DNA of 16,086 nucleotides, taken from Cyanobacteria bacterium UBA11370. GTDB lineage: Bacteria; Cyanobacteriota; Cyanobacteriia; Cyanobacteriales; Coleofasciculaceae. Under the pieces are notes generated by a model. It was not told where the DNA came from and did not search any database. It saw only the letters and a list, made by a program, of their open reading frames with translations. The position numbers were made by a program, and so were the translations under genes. The stretch covers positions 1 to 16,086 of the forward strand of contig DNGI01000235.1 in the NCBI GenBank assembly GCA_003486645.1, in the 5' to 3' direction. Of the stretch, positions 1-6,127 are shown in pieces; the first letter of the stretch is position 1, and the number at the start of each line of letters is the position of its first letter.

Positions 1-89
1 TTAGCCATTAGCCATTAGCAATTAGCCATTAGCAATTAGCCATTAGCCATTAGCCATTAGCCATTAGCCATTAGCCATTAGCCATTAGC
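1..89. repeat. Heptamer tandem array (TTAGCCA)12
   Basis: Twelve consecutive 7-bp units fill positions 1-84, followed by a partial unit TTAGC. Ten read TTAGCCA; units 3 and 5 read TTAGCAA. The array touches the window edge, so its true length is unknown. It lies downstream of the ferredoxin gene, which ends at 136. This matches the heptanucleotide short tandemly repeated repetitive (STRR) class known from filamentous cyanobacteria. No function can be read from the sequence. Confidence 0.95.
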
Positions 90-135
90 GCCATCTATCA
101 CCCCATGAAGTACAAAATACGCTGTTCCTAACAGT

Positions 136-594
136 TTATTCCCTTGTTGTGATTGTTTTTTGCTTACGCTTTCTATTCAGCTTCTTCTGCCGAATCTTAG
201 CCGCAACAGCGGCATGATCAATGGGAAATCCAGCAACGGGAATCACCTGATCTTGCCGCTCTTCTTCTAATTGCTTCAGTTCGGTATAATCCACCCAATG
301 AATACAATCCACGGGACAGGTATCTATCGCTTCTTGAATCCTCTCTTCTGAGTCGCCATCTTGCCGAACGACCCGCGATCGCCCATAATCCGGCTCAATA
401 TAAAACGTATTCCGAGCGACATGGGCACAATGCTTGCAGCCGATACAGGTAATTTCATCAACATAAACTCCCTTTTGCCGCAGCACACCACCAAGTTCCG
501 GTTCCAACCCCGAACGTTCTGGTGTATCTCGAAAAATGCCTCCCAGTTCTGGCTCTAAACCCGAACGCTCTGGAGGCAGTGATAAGTCTGACAT
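136..594 (-). CDS. [4Fe-4S] ferredoxin of the ycf35/DUF2997 cluster
   Basis: This is a small electron-transfer protein of 152 aa, probably cytosolic. Four cysteines can bind one [4Fe-4S] cluster: C50, C53 and C56 in CIGCKHC, and C93 in the CPVDC motif. C97 is an extra cysteine. The second CxxCxxC motif of two-cluster ferredoxins is absent. The N-terminus carries an exact 12-residue repeat, PERSGLEPELGG, at residues 8-19 and 25-36. The C-terminus is lysine/arginine rich. I chose the ATG at 594 (MSDLSLPP) because cyanobacterial relatives begin similarly as I recall them. An in-frame ATG at 621 would add nine residues, and neither start has a clear Shine-Dalgarno sequence. The gene follows the Ycf35 gene on the same strand after 239 bp of heptamer-rich DNA. 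That grouping recurs in cyanobacteria, but the electron partner is unknown. Confidence 0.88.
   Translation of the reverse strand: MSDLSLPPERSGLEPELGGIFRDTPERSGLEPELGGVLRQKGVYVDEITCIGCKHCAHVARNTFYIEPDYGRSRVVRQDGDSEERIQEAIDTCPVDCIHWVDYTELKQLEEERQDQVIPVAGFPIDHAAVAAKIRQKKLNRKRKQKTITTRE
487..573 (-). repeat. 51-nt period duplication inside the ferredoxin gene
   Basis: Positions 538-573 and 487-522 both encode PERSGLEPELGG, 51 nt (17 codons) apart. The DNA copies differ at several third-codon positions while the protein is identical. This suggests an old duplication kept under protein-level selection. Confidence 0.8.
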
Positions 595-625
595 TGTACT
601 ATTTGATTCTAATAGTGTCATTCTA

Positions 626-653
626 TTTTAGATTTTAGATTTTAGATTTTAGA
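626..653. repeat. Heptamer array (TTTTAGA)4
   Basis: Four exact TTTTAGA units lie just upstream of the ferredoxin gene. Complementary A-rich units (AATCCAA/AATCTAA) occur at 799-826, so the two arrays are roughly inverted to each other across the ycf35-ferredoxin gap. Confidence 0.85.
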
Positions 654-714
654 TTTTGAACTTCTCCTATGGAGACATCCGGGGGCTTGAAATTAGGAGA
701 GCATTTGTTTATCG

Positions 715-810
715 CCTATTACTTAGATTAATTCTTCCAATCCAAAATCCCAAGCAAATTTCTCTCGGTCATCCCCTATTACTTAGATTGATTTTTCCAA
801 TCCAAAATCC
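715..810. repeat. Two 36-bp direct repeats, 60-bp period
   Basis: Positions 715-750 and 775-810 match at 34 of 36 bases; differences are at 730/790 and 734/794. Both start CCTATTACTTAGATT and end CCAATCCAAAATCC. They lie between the stop of the Ycf35 gene and the start of the ferredoxin gene, a stretch with no convincing coding frame. Confidence 0.85.
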
Positions 811-826
811 AAAATCTAAAATCCAA
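799..826. repeat. Heptamer array (AATCCAA)4, one variant unit
   Basis: Units are AATCCAA at 799, 806 and 820, with AATCTAA at 813. The array overlaps the end of the 36-bp repeat pair and ends 8 bp before the Ycf35 stop codon. It is partly complementary to the TTTTAGA array at 626-653. Confidence 0.75.
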
Positions 827-833
827 AATGGTA

Positions 834-1220
834 TTACGCACTCCAGCGTTGAACAACGAGACGAATTGAACCATCCTGATTTTTTTGTTCCTCGGCAACT
901 TGGAAACCCTGTTTAGCCGTTTCCCGCATCACCGTTTGGAACGCATAACGCTGGGTGACACGATTCAGGAAACCATCCACAGACCAAGCTTGTTGCCAAT
1001 ACTGTAAATCTGCTACTAATTCGTATTCTTGACCATTCCAACTGAAGCCGATGTCATAGTTATTTTCTTGTTCAATAACAACTTCAGCCCGGCGGGTTTG
1101 ACCTTGATAACCTCGCACCTCACGGGGGCCAGATTTCCATTCAATACCGAGATCGGTTAAAGCGGCTTCCAAAGAAACAAGGTTACGGATTTGAGTTTTA
1201 ATGTTGCTGAAATGTGACAT
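834..1220 (-). CDS. ycf35: Ycf35 / DUF1257 family protein
   Basis: The 128-aa product begins MSHFSNIKTQI and contains WKSGPREVRGYQG (residues 28-40), the hydrophobic stretch YDIGFSWNG (55-63) and a C-terminal QRW. These match the DUF1257/Ycf35 family found in cyanobacteria and some algal plastids. Its biochemical role is not established. I chose the ATG at 1220 because the family starts MSHFS; an in-frame start at 1262 would add 14 atypical residues and overlap the upstream gene. The DUF2997 gene ends 35 bp upstream, so the two are very likely co-transcribed, with the ferredoxin gene following. No signal peptide or membrane segment is visible. Confidence 0.9.
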   Translation of the reverse strand: MSHFSNIKTQIRNLVSLEAALTDLGIEWKSGPREVRGYQGQTRRAEVVIEQENNYDIGFSWNGQEYELVADLQYWQQAWSVDGFLNRVTQRYAFQTVMRETAKQGFQVAEEQKNQDGSIRLVVQRWSA

Positions 1221-1255
1221 TTTGGTTAAATTACTGGCTGATTGAACAAAAAAAT

Positions 1256-1465
1256 TTACCAATCGTTACAGGTTGCTTGAGCGGTTGCTGTTGCTAACTG
1301 CTGAACGGGTTGGGCGAAATACTCCGAAGTCTGCTCAACAGAAACGACTCGTCCGAGTTGGGCTTCAATCGCTGCTGTCACCTCTGCACAGGAGGAACCG
1401 ACGATCCCGGTCACTTTTTCTTGGACTCGACCATCTGGATAAATTACAAATTCTAATGTTTCCAT
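1256..1465 (-). CDS. DUF2997 family small protein
   Basis: The 69-aa product begins METLEFVIYPDGRVQEKVTGIVG. The pattern of a short beta-strand, a YPDGRV turn, a GxxGSSC motif (residues 23-26) and a helix ending in LGRV is that of DUF2997 proteins, which accompany Ycf35 in cyanobacteria. No function is established. The start codon lies inside the 3' end of a 48-aa ORF on the same strand (1453-1599), a 13-bp overlap that suggests translational coupling. The tail after residue 52 is Gln/Ala/Thr rich and less typical. Confidence 0.85.
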   Translation of the reverse strand: METLEFVIYPDGRVQEKVTGIVGSSCAEVTAAIEAQLGRVVSVEQTSEYFAQPVQQLATATAQATCNDW

Positions 1466-1599
1466 ACGTTTGTTAACTGCTGGGCTAACCCTCCATTTGG
1501 GGCTGTGACATCGGTCAGACGACAGCGAATGAAGTCTGCGATCGCTCTGCCATCATCAATTGACAACGCAGCCGCTACACCAACTGTGATTGTTCGCAT
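1453..1599 (-). CDS. Small ORF, 48 aa, overlapping the DUF2997 gene
   Basis: An open frame starts with ATG at 1599 (MRTITVGVAAALSIDDG) and ends with TAG at 1453-1455. It encodes 48 residues and overlaps the DUF2997 start by 13 bp. An in-frame TGA three codons before the ATG fixes its left limit. It contains a HIP1 site read as RAIAD and has ordinary cyanobacterial codon use. A plausible promoter lies about 40 bp upstream, making it the likely first cistron of the cluster. I do not recognise a family, and it could be a remnant of a longer gene. Confidence 0.5.
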   Translation of the reverse strand: MRTITVGVAAALSIDDGRAIADFIRCRLTDVTAPNGGLAQQLTNVWKH

Positions 1600-1635
1600 T
1601 GTTGCGAATCAAGTCTTAACGTAAATTCATATTTG

Positions 1636-1664
1636 ATTAGTATCTTACACTAACCTTGTGTTAA
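1636..1664 (-). promoter_or_regulatory. Possible promoter of the ycf35 cluster
   Basis: On the minus strand TTAACA (1664-1659, five of six matches to the -35 consensus) is followed after 17 bp by ACTAAT (1641-1636, four of six to the -10 consensus). It sits about 40 bp upstream of the small ORF start at 1599. The match is modest and rests on consensus and position only. Confidence 0.3.
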
Positions 1665-1819
1665 GTTTCGCGTAACTTGCCCTGAGAGTCAAGCTGTGCG
1701 ATCGCCAAAACTTCGTTGTTAACAAAAATAAACATAAGGGGAGATGGAGAGATGGGGGGATGAGGGGAGATTTTATACCAAGTTGCAGCTCATATTAGTA
1801 GATAGGAGAGACTCTTGAG

Positions 1820-1873
1820 GACAAGGGGGACAAGGGCGACAAGGGCGACAAGGGCGACAAGGGCGACAAGGGG
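1820..1873. repeat. Six-copy 9-bp tandem array (GACAAGGGC)
   Basis: Six contiguous 9-bp units fill 54 bp. The first and last read GACAAGGGG and the four central ones GACAAGGGC. The array is non-coding, lies about 230 bp upstream of the bioU-like gene, and could change length by slippage. Confidence 0.92.
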
Positions 1874-2099
1874 GAAAGAAAGTGCTACATATAAACGTAA
1901 CTTAGTATTACTGGTTGTTTGGATGGGAACAATCGGATAGTCTGTCAGGGCAACGATTTAAATTTGCCGTACATTTAACCTAGATATTCTTATGTTTCGG
2001 AGTTTTCCCTTACCCATTTCCAACTTCCTGTTCCCTTGTACCTCTCCGATCCGATAATAGAATTCTGTTTTGTTTCAAGTTCATTTCAAGTCAAGTGCC

Positions 2100-3140
2100 A
2101 TGAGTGACCAGCAAGTCAACCGTTCAACTCAATCTACAACCACTAATTCTGGGGTAACGCATCAAGTCAGAGTGGGTGTTTTAGGCTTTGGTGGGTTGGG
2201 ACAAGCGGCTGCCAGAGTTCTGGCTCCAAAAAATGAGATGCTATGGGTAGCGGCTGCGGATAAGAAGGGCTATGCTTATGACTCTGCCGGGTTAGATCCG
2301 GATCGCTGCATGGCAACTTATAACTCTCAAGGTTCACTGGGTTATTTAGATCCAGTCGGTACACTTAGTAATCGGGCGATCGCAGATTTAATTGAAAAAG
2401 CGAATGTAGATGGATATTTTCTCGCCTTACCGAATTTACCCAATACATTTATGGCATCGGTAGCACGCCAGTTTATTGAATCGGGTTGGCGAGGCGTGTT
2501 GGTAGATGCTCTTAAGCGTACCAGTGCGGTTGAGCAATTACTAGCCATGAAGGATGAATTGCAAGCAGCAGGAATTACCTACATGGCAGGTTGTGGTGCG
2601 ACACCGGGACTGTTAACCGCCGCCGCCGCGTTAGCCGCTCAGAGTTATGCTGAAATTCATAGTGTTAAAATTACCTTTGGTGTAGGAATTGCTAACTGGG
2701 AGGCTTATCGAGCCACAATTCGAGAGGATATTGCTCACCTTCCCGGTTATGATGTGGAACGGGCAACCCAAATGAGTGACGCTGAAGTTGAAGCGTTGTT
2801 GGATCAAACAAACGGTATTTTAACGTTAGAAAATATGGAACACGCCGACGATTTGATGTTGGAGTTGGCAGGAATTTGTGAACGCGATCGCGTTACAGTT
2901 GGTGGTGTGGTAGATACTCGTAATCCTAAAAAACCCTTGAGTACCAATGTGAAAATCACAGGTCGTACTTTTGAGGGGAAAATTTCAACTCATACCTTTA
3001 CGTTAGGGGATGAGACGAGTATGGCGGCCAATGTTTGTGGACCAGCGTTTGGTTATTTGAAAGCTGGAGTTTCTCTACATCAACGAGGGATTTATGGTCT
3101 ATTTACGGCGGCGGAAGTGATGCCACAATTTGTTAAGTAG
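2100..3140 (+). CDS. bioU: BioU-type (S)-8-amino-7-oxononanoate synthase, biotin pathway
   Basis: The 346-aa product resembles cyanobacterial BioU, often annotated as a saccharopine dehydrogenase-like oxidoreductase. BioU replaces BioA in making DAPA from KAPA. In the characterised Synechocystis enzyme the amino group comes from the protein's own lysine (Lys124), so each molecule works once. A Rossmann nucleotide-binding motif GVLGFGGLG is at residues 26-34. The stretch [10 protein letters not shown] leads to VDALKRTS, where K139 is the likely counterpart of that lysine; I match these from memory, not alignment. [10 protein letters not shown] and [11 protein letters not shown] follow. The Ser/Thr/Gln-rich N-terminus of about 20 residues is longer than I recall for the family. 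I use the ATG at 2100; a TTG at 2070 is possible but weaker. No other biotin gene is nearby. Confidence 0.85.
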   Translation: MSDQQVNRSTQSTTTNSGVTHQVRVGVLGFGGLGQAAARVLAPKNEMLWVAAADKKGYAYDSAGLDPDRCMATYNSQGSLGYLDPVGTLSNRAIADLIEKANVDGYFLALPNLPNTFMASVARQFIESGWRGVLVDALKRTSAVEQLLAMKDELQAAGITYMAGCGATPGLLTAAAALAAQSYAEIHSVKITFGVGIANWEAYRATIREDIAHLPGYDVERATQMSDAEVEALLDQTNGILTLENMEHADDLMLELAGICERDRVTVGGVVDTRNPKKPLSTNVKITGRTFEGKISTHTFTLGDETSMAANVCGPAFGYLKAGVSLHQRGIYGLFTAAEVMPQFVK

Positions 3141-3359
3141 GTCAAAACAATAGGGTGTTCAATAACGTAACACAATACCGGATCGATTCTAGAACTTAGT
3201 TTATCGTAGCGCTCTATAAACGTATTCGCATCGAAGGTCATCTTGCATTTTAAGACTTATGCACTCAGAGGTTTAGTTCACTTTACAGTCGGCTACATCC
3301 TCACTTATGCACCATTCCTGATTGCTTCAACGGCTGGTAAATTTGGCTAGCTCTAGAGC

Positions 3360-3386
3360 TGACTCAATCAGTGGGTTTTTGAGTCA
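3360..3386. terminator. Hairpin, possible terminator downstream of bioU
   Basis: TGACTCAA (3360-3367) pairs exactly with TTGAGTCA (3379-3386) across an 11-nt loop. There is no T-run after the stem, and it lies 220 bp past the bioU stop, so a terminator role is uncertain. Confidence 0.25.
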
Positions 3387-3394
3387 AACCTAAG

Positions 3395-3430
3395 AGTGCG
3401 ATCTAAATATTAACAGTACGATCCAAATAT
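3395..3430. repeat. Two 16-bp direct repeats, 20-bp period
   Basis: AGTGCGATCTAAATAT (3395-3410) and AGTACGATCCAAATAT (3415-3430) match at 14 of 16 bases. The second copy overlaps the left arm of the adjacent hairpin. Confidence 0.6.
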
Positions 3431-3465
3431 AAAGCTCTAGGCGAGCAATTCCTAGGGCTTTATAT
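3427..3465. repeat. Long inverted repeat, 15-bp stem
   Basis: ATATAAAGCTCTAGG (3427-3441) is complementary to 3451-3465 at 14 of 15 positions, with the remaining pair a G-U wobble, around a 9-nt loop. No T-run follows on either strand. It could be a transcription stop, an RNA processing site or a remnant of a small mobile repeat. Confidence 0.7.
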
Positions 3466-3506
3466 TGCATAGCAGGCATTGCCTTAACTAATATCATGTC
3501 CGCTAA

Positions 3507-3523
3507 AATCCCTATGAGGGATT
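3507..3523. repeat. Solitary CRISPR-repeat-like hairpin
   Basis: AATCCCT-ATG-AGGGATT forms a 7-bp stem with a 3-nt loop, flanked by A/T-rich sequence ending ATTAAAAT. Many cyanobacterial CRISPR repeats end in a similar CCCTATNAGGGATTGAAAC core. Only one copy is visible, with no spacers or cas genes, so it is at most a remnant. Confidence 0.3.
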
Positions 3524-3634
3524 AAAATAAAAGCTGGTCGCAGAGTCAGCAATCAAAAAATGTATAAACAAACAGGACTTACGCAACTGGCATAGCGATC
3601 GCCCCAGTAAAGTTATCTGTTTTGTTTCTGAACC

Positions 3635-4606
3635 ATGCCGAGTCCAAATCTCAACCATTTACAACCGCTACTCCAACTGTATCTCCAACTTGGGGGCGGT
3701 GTTCTGGTAGGCTGGGTTTTAGGACGCTCTTTACCCCGGTGGCTACCTGAATGGATTGCTCAGTTTCTCTTTTGGATTGGAGTTCCGATCAGTATTATTG
3801 GTTTTCTGCGAAAAGCAGACTTATCAGGAACCATTTGGATTGCACCAATCGTAGCATGGGTGGCAATTTTATTAGGAGCGGGGTTTGCTTGGTTGTGGCT
3901 AAAAGCGGGTTGGTGCTGGGGAAAAGAGGCGCTGATTCTTAGCAATCCTAAATCTTGGAATAAAGCTACTGAAGGCAGTTTTTTCCTAACATCAATGGTC
4001 GGGAATACAGGCTATTTAGGTTTTCCCGTGAGTCTAGCTTTGGTCGGGGAAAAATACTTTGGCTGGGCACTTTTTTATGATATGTTAGGTACGGTGCCTG
4101 GAGCTTATGGTTTAGGAGTTTTGTTAGCCGCTCGTTTTGGTCAAGGAACAGAGGGTTACGCGCCATTATTTCAAGCCATTGCTATTAATCCAGGGTTATG
4201 GAGTTTGGGATTTGGATTAGTTTTTCGTCAGGTTCCCCTACCGTCTTTAGTAGAACAGGGTTTAATCGGATTTGCTTGGAGTGCGATCGCGCTTTCTTTA
4301 ATTCTGATTGGAATGCGGTTGAGTCAGTTAGCATCGTGGAACAAACTAAGACAAGCTGCAATGAGTTTGGGGATTAAGATGTTATTGGTTCCACTGGTGT
4401 TGGGGATGGTACTCTTGCAATTCGGAATGACTGGCAAACCCCAACTTGTGATGGTTCTGCAAATGGGAATGCCACCTGCGTTTGCTACATTGGTACTTGC
4501 AGAAGTTTTCGATTTGGATCGGGAGTTAGCCGTAACCGCATTGGCGGTGGGAGCAATTGGACTTTTGTTAACGTTACCGATTTTGTTAGTATTGTTTGGT
4601 GTTTAG
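3635..4606 (+). CDS. AEC (auxin efflux carrier) family permease
   Basis: The 323-aa inner-membrane protein is hydrophobic throughout, with roughly 8-10 membrane segments by eye. It has the two half-motifs expected of the AEC transporter family. NTGYLGFPVSLAL (residues 124-136) is in the N-terminal half, and QMGMPPAFATLVLAE (276-290) is in the C-terminal half. The polar KSWNKATEGS stretch (106-115) probably forms a central loop. Family members export small organic anions or related solutes; the substrate cannot be told here. The ATG at 3635 gives a normal length, with no clear Shine-Dalgarno. The TAG stop is followed at the very next base by an eight-copy heptamer array, and the gene converges on the GT4 gene. 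Confidence 0.82.
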   Translation: MPSPNLNHLQPLLQLYLQLGGGVLVGWVLGRSLPRWLPEWIAQFLFWIGVPISIIGFLRKADLSGTIWIAPIVAWVAILLGAGFAWLWLKAGWCWGKEALILSNPKSWNKATEGSFFLTSMVGNTGYLGFPVSLALVGEKYFGWALFYDMLGTVPGAYGLGVLLAARFGQGTEGYAPLFQAIAINPGLWSLGFGLVFRQVPLPSLVEQGLIGFAWSAIALSLILIGMRLSQLASWNKLRQAAMSLGIKMLLVPLVLGMVLLQFGMTGKPQLVMVLQMGMPPAFATLVLAEVFDLDRELAVTALAVGAIGLLLTLPILLVLFGV

Positions 4607-4662
4607 TTGTTGGTTGTTGGTTGTTGGTTGTTGGTTGTTGGTTGTTGGTTGTTGGTTGTTGG
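4607..4662. repeat. Heptamer array (TTGTTGG)8 directly after the permease stop
   Basis: Eight perfect TTGTTGG units occupy exactly 56 bp, starting at the base after the TAG stop codon (4604-4606). It is nearly the reverse complement of the eight-unit array at 4814-4869, so the two could pair in RNA or single-stranded DNA. Confidence 0.97.
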
Positions 4663-4813
4663 TTATCAGAAACAATTAGGGTTAGTTTAGTACTTGTGGG
4701 AACTGCTAGAATAATTTTAGTTTATTTTATTTTAATGAACTTAAGGTATCAGGCAAAAAATTTATTCCTCGACAGGTTATAAGGCAACCTTGAGAATGAT
4801 GCAAGATATGAGT

Positions 4814-4869
4814 CTAACAACAAACAACTAACAACCAACAACTAACAACAAACAACAAACAACTAACAA
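4814..4869. repeat. Heptamer array, eight TTGTTNG units on the minus strand
   Basis: Read on the minus strand, eight units begin at the base after the TAG stop of the GT4 gene (4872-4870). Unit position 6 varies: A in four units, T in three, G in one; the other six positions are constant. The length is again exactly 56 bp. Pairing with 4607-4662 would give 49 Watson-Crick pairs, 4 G-U wobbles and 3 mismatches, with a 151-nt loop. Confidence 0.95.
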
Positions 4870-6081
4870 CTAACACCCCCTAATTACCTCTTCATATAAC
4901 TGACTTGCTCGTTCCCAAGTATAATTTTCTTCAATGAGCGATCGCGCATTTTGAGAAAGTTTTTCTCTCAGTTCTGGATTTTCAAATAATTGAGTGATCG
5001 CTTCTACATATTCGTCTATTTGATTAGCACGTAATGCGCGTAAGGGGACATCAGGATTATCAACGACTAAGCCTTCCAAACCGCGATCGCTTCCGACTAT
5101 TGGCACTCCTGCTGCCATCGCTTCTAAGGTTTTGATTTTCATCCCAAACCCAGTACGTAACGGGACTACACAAACGGTTGCTTTATGCAAATAGTCTGTC
5201 ATCGAGGGTACACGACCTGTTACAGTAATTCCTGGACGTTCGGCTAAAGCTAAAACTTCTGGTGCTGGTTTAGAGCCAACTAAGGTTAAGGTTGTATCGG
5301 GATAGTTCTTTTGAATTCGGGGTAATATTTCTTGACCCAGTAAGCAAGCTGCATCAATATTAACAAAGTAATCCATTCCTCCACAAAACACCAAATGGTG
5401 TCCTCCCGGATCAGCGTTTCGATAAGAAAACTCTGCGAGATCGACTCCATTCGGAATTACCGTCACATCCCCATCAGGACAGAAAGCTTGCATTTGGTGC
5501 TGATCTTCATCCGTCGTTACTACAATTTTAGAGAATTTTTGTGCCGATCGCTGTTCATAGCGTTTGAGTAACGGCAAATACAAGCGATCGCGCGAGGCAT
5601 TATCTGATGTTCCTGTTTCCAACTGATTCTTACACGTCCGATAAACTGAACTGTGGACGTTTAAAACCGTTTGTAACTGTTTTTTCCACAGAGGACGCAC
5701 GTAAATTTCATTAACACTATGCTCACACGTAATAGCGTCAAATTTACCCGATGTTATGGCCTGATTAATCCACTCTTGAATCTTAGGATCGTACAAGTAA
5801 AGTACATTCGGCGGTGTTCCTTGTGTGAGAAACTGACCAAAGCGTTGTAATTTTGCCCCTATCCCTCCTTGTGCTTCCAGGGGACGGGGAAAAACCACGA
5901 GTTCTTCTACTGACTGACGCAACCCTTCGATTTCAGAGTCTGTGACATCTTGATTCCGTTGAGTAATCAAAGTAACAGCATGATTTTGAGTGAGATATTT
6001 GAGTAAATTAAATGTTCTATTTTGAGTACCTCCTCGTGTTGGCGGGTAGGGAAACGTAGAGCAAATTGCCAGAATTTTCAT
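4870..6081 (-). CDS. GT4 family glycosyltransferase (GT-B fold)
   Basis: The 403-aa product transfers a sugar from a nucleotide donor, presumably onto a lipid-linked glycan at the inner face of the membrane. The N-terminal Rossmann half starts MKILAICSTFPYPPTRGGT. The linker holds VIPNGVD (208-214), and FCGGMDYFVNIDAA (232-245) opens the C-terminal half. The donor-binding region contains VTGRVPSM (287-294) and GMKIKTLEAMAAGVPIV (313-329), with E320 the likely conserved glutamate. The layout resembles exopolysaccharide-associated GT4 enzymes of the PEP-CTERM/EpsH type; donor and acceptor cannot be named. It is the last gene of the minus-strand block, 46 bp after the dehydratase gene, so co-transcription is likely. 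Confidence 0.88.
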   Translation of the reverse strand: MKILAICSTFPYPPTRGGTQNRTFNLLKYLTQNHAVTLITQRNQDVTDSEIEGLRQSVEELVVFPRPLEAQGGIGAKLQRFGQFLTQGTPPNVLYLYDPKIQEWINQAITSGKFDAITCEHSVNEIYVRPLWKKQLQTVLNVHSSVYRTCKNQLETGTSDNASRDRLYLPLLKRYEQRSAQKFSKIVVTTDEDQHQMQAFCPDGDVTVIPNGVDLAEFSYRNADPGGHHLVFCGGMDYFVNIDAACLLGQEILPRIQKNYPDTTLTLVGSKPAPEVLALAERPGITVTGRVPSMTDYLHKATVCVVPLRTGFGMKIKTLEAMAAGVPIVGSDRGLEGLVVDNPDVPLRALRANQIDEYVEAITQLFENPELREKLSQNARSLIEENYTWERASQLYEEVIRGC

Positions 6082-6127
6082 AAGGTATAATTAGTAATTG
6101 TTTTCATAGTAATTATTCAACCCTACG

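Larger units (their letters stand above)
1600..2099. other. 500-bp gene-free stretch between divergent genes
   Basis: It separates the minus-strand ycf35 cluster from the plus-strand bioU-like gene and must hold promoters for both. It contains a possible minus-strand promoter (1636-1664), a purine-rich run of GGGGA/GATGG motifs (about 1738-1771) and a six-copy 9-bp tandem array (1820-1873). No convincing gene, tRNA or terminator is visible in the rest. Confidence 0.6.
3141..3634. other. 494-bp gene-free stretch rich in palindromes
   Basis: It lies between the bioU-like gene and the permease gene. It contains a 12-bp perfect palindrome AGCTCTAGAGCT (3349-3360), two hairpins (3360-3386 and 3427-3465), two 16-bp direct repeats, a CRISPR-repeat-like hairpin (3507-3523) and the motif AGGACTTACGCAACTGG (3574-3590). 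A 35-codon open stretch from a TTG at 3243 to TAG at 3350 reads plausibly as a hydrophobic peptide but has no good start or recognisable family. The mix suggests decayed mobile or repeat DNA. Confidence 0.5.

Noticed and set aside
656..916. 86-aa plus-strand ORF between ferredoxin and ycf35
   Set aside because: It is built from the 36-bp repeats (duplicated LLLRLI.PIQNPK peptide) and runs antisense into the Ycf35 gene.
1221..1262. Longer N-terminus for the Ycf35 protein
   Set aside because: The extra 14 residues overlap the DUF2997 gene and do not fit the family start MSHFS.
3243..3350. Open stretch encoding a hydrophobic 35-residue peptide
   Set aside because: No ATG, no ribosome-binding site and no family recognised; could be a decayed gene piece but not enough to annotate as one.
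3507..3523. CRISPR array
   Set aside because: Only one repeat-like hairpin is visible, with no second copy, spacers or cas genes; kept only as a possible remnant.
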